The position numbers and the translations under genes are program-made. Under the pieces are notes generated by a model, which saw nothing but the letters and a program-made list of their open reading frames with translations, was not told the origin of the DNA and ran no database searches. 6,100 nucleotides of DNA from Thermomicrobiaceae bacterium (GTDB taxonomy: Bacteria; Chloroflexota; Chloroflexia; Thermomicrobiales; Thermomicrobiaceae), in contig SKTL01000076.1 of assembly GCA_007122555.1 (NCBI GenBank), positions 1 to 6,100 on the forward strand, given 5' to 3'. Position 1 is the first letter of the stretch. Each line of letters starts with the position of its first letter. Below, piece after piece: positions 5,082 to 6,100 of the stretch.

Positions 5082-6100
5082 ATGAGTGACAGACCCGTCC
5101 GTATTGGCGTCGACATCGGTGGTACGTTCACCGATGTCCTTTTGTTTGACGCTGATCAGCGGCGATTCATGATTGAGAAAGTACTGACGACACCGGAAGA
5201 ACCATCACGGGCGGTTGGCGAGGGCGTCCGATCAGCGCTGGAATCCGGAGAACGAAGCGGGCCAGATGTCGCCCAGGTCATTCACGGAACGACGCTGGTC
5301 ACGAATGCGTTGATCGAGCGGCGAGGGTCGCCGACCGCATTGATCACAACCCGTGGTTTCCGAGATGCTGTGGAGATGGGTCGGGAACATCGCTACGATC
5401 TCTACGATATCTTCCTCGAAATGCCGAAACCGCTGGTTCGGCGTCGCTGGCGGCTGGACCTGGATGAGCGAACAGCGGCGGATGGAACCGTTCTCAAGCA
5501 GGTCGATCCGGATGAGCTTGCCGAGTTGGTCGCGCAGATCCGCGCCGCTGGGATTGACGCTGTCGGGGTCGCGCTCCTGCACAGCTATCGCAATCCGGAG
5601 AACGAGCGGCAGGTCGGGAAACTGCTGTCCGAAACAGCTCCGGATCTGACTGTCTCGCTGTCGTCAGAGGTCGCGCCGGAGATTCGGGAGTATGAGCGGG
5701 TTTCGACAACACTTGCCAACGTATATGTGCGGCCGCTCGTGGATCGTTATCTCGGGAAGCTTTCAGAAGTCTTGCGCAGGCAGGGGATCGAGTCCGAACT
5801 CCTGATCATGCTTTCCTCCGGAGGAACCTGCACGGTTGAAACGGCGCGATCGTATCCGATCAGACTGGTTGAATCCGGCCCCGCAGCGGGTGCGCTGGCC
5901 GCCTCCCGATATGGTCAGGAGCTGGATCTTCCCAACCTCCTCTCCTTTGATATGGGTGGAACGACGGCGAAAGCGTGCCTGATCGACAGCGGGGAGCCGA
6001 CGATCTCTACGGAGTTCGAGGTCAGCCGGGTCTATCGCTTCAAGAAAGGAAGCGGGCTGCCGATAAAGGTTCCGGTCATCGAAATGATCGAGATCGGCGC
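5082..6100 (+). CDS. hyuA: Hydantoinase A/oxoprolinase family subunit, N-terminal part (3' end outside window)
   Basis: The frame runs open from ATG to the window end, giving 339 residues of a protein that is usually about 650-700 long. The N-terminal domain opens with GVDIGGTFTDVLLFD (9-23), the phosphate-binding loop of the ASKHA fold, followed by IHGTTLVTNALIERRG (67-82) and TTRGFRDAVEMGR (89-101). The second domain shows YERVSTTLANVYVRPL (204-219), MLSSGGT (243-249), RLVESGPAAGALAA (261-274), SFDMGGTTAKACLID (288-302) and GLPIKVPVIEMIEIG (325-339), all typical of HyuA. Members are ATP-dependent: they open hydantoins or 5-oxoproline, or act as carboxylase subunits for acetone or acetophenone, usually with a HyuB partner. 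The substrate cannot be assigned here. No in-frame start codon lies nearby upstream. The ribosome binding site is weak (GGA at 5069-5071). It follows the GalT-like gene by 54 bases and may be cotranscribed, with no clear functional link. Confidence 0.93.
   Translation, partial: MSDRPVRIGVDIGGTFTDVLLFDADQRRFMIEKVLTTPEEPSRAVGEGVRSALESGERSGPDVAQVIHGTTLVTNALIERRGSPTALITTRGFRDAVEMGREHRYDLYDIFLEMPKPLVRRRWRLDLDERTAADGTVLKQVDPDELAELVAQIRAAGIDAVGVALLHSYRNPENERQVGKLLSETAPDLTVSLSSEVAPEIREYERVSTTLANVYVRPLVDRYLGKLSEVLRRQGIESELLIMLSSGGTCTVETARSYPIRLVESGPAAGALAASRYGQELDLPNLLSFDMGGTTAKACLIDSGEPTISTEFEVSRVYRFKKGSGLPIKVPVIEMIEIG

Noticed and set aside
5072..5089. Five-codon mini-ORF (ATG to TGA) overlapping the hyuA start
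   Set aside because: Too short to separate from chance; it has only the same weak ribosome binding site as hyuA.

Overview
The window holds six protein-coding regions and no RNA genes, mobile elements or CRISPR arrays that I can see. All recognisable genes are bacterial housekeeping or metabolic types. Base composition looks uniform and moderately GC-rich throughout, with no sign of recent transfer. The mix of an accD-accA pair, an actinobacterial/Chloroflexota-style glgC and a hydantoinase-A gene suggests a free-living bacterium, perhaps Chloroflexota (Thermomicrobia-like). That assignment is inference from protein flavour only and is weak.

Layout. Bases 1-414 (+) are the C-terminal end of a CBS-domain protein cut by the window edge. 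After a 36-base convergent gap with no clear terminator, accA and accD lie on the minus strand (451-2246). They overlap by an ATGA, so they are translationally coupled, and they encode the two subunits of the acetyl-CoA carboxyltransferase. A divergent intergenic region (2247-2452) carries plausible promoters for both directions: an extended -10 inside a small inverted repeat facing accD, and a good sigma70-type promoter facing glgC. On the plus strand follow glgC (ADP-glucose pyrophosphorylase, 2453-3736), a 178-base gap with a hairpin just before a strong ribosome binding site, a GalT/HIT-superfamily nucleotidyltransferase (3915-5027), and, after 54 bases, the N-terminal 339 codons of a HyuA-type hydantoinase/oxoprolinase subunit (5082 to the window end).

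How they fit together. AccD and AccA make malonyl-CoA for fatty acid synthesis, together with AccB and AccC encoded elsewhere. GlgC makes ADP-glucose for glycogen synthesis. The GalT-like protein beside it might act on a nucleotide sugar, possibly ADP-glucose, which is the most interesting hypothesis here. The hydantoinase gene has no obvious link to its neighbours. I found no convincing undescribed system: the window is mainly ordinary metabolism with a few details worth checking.
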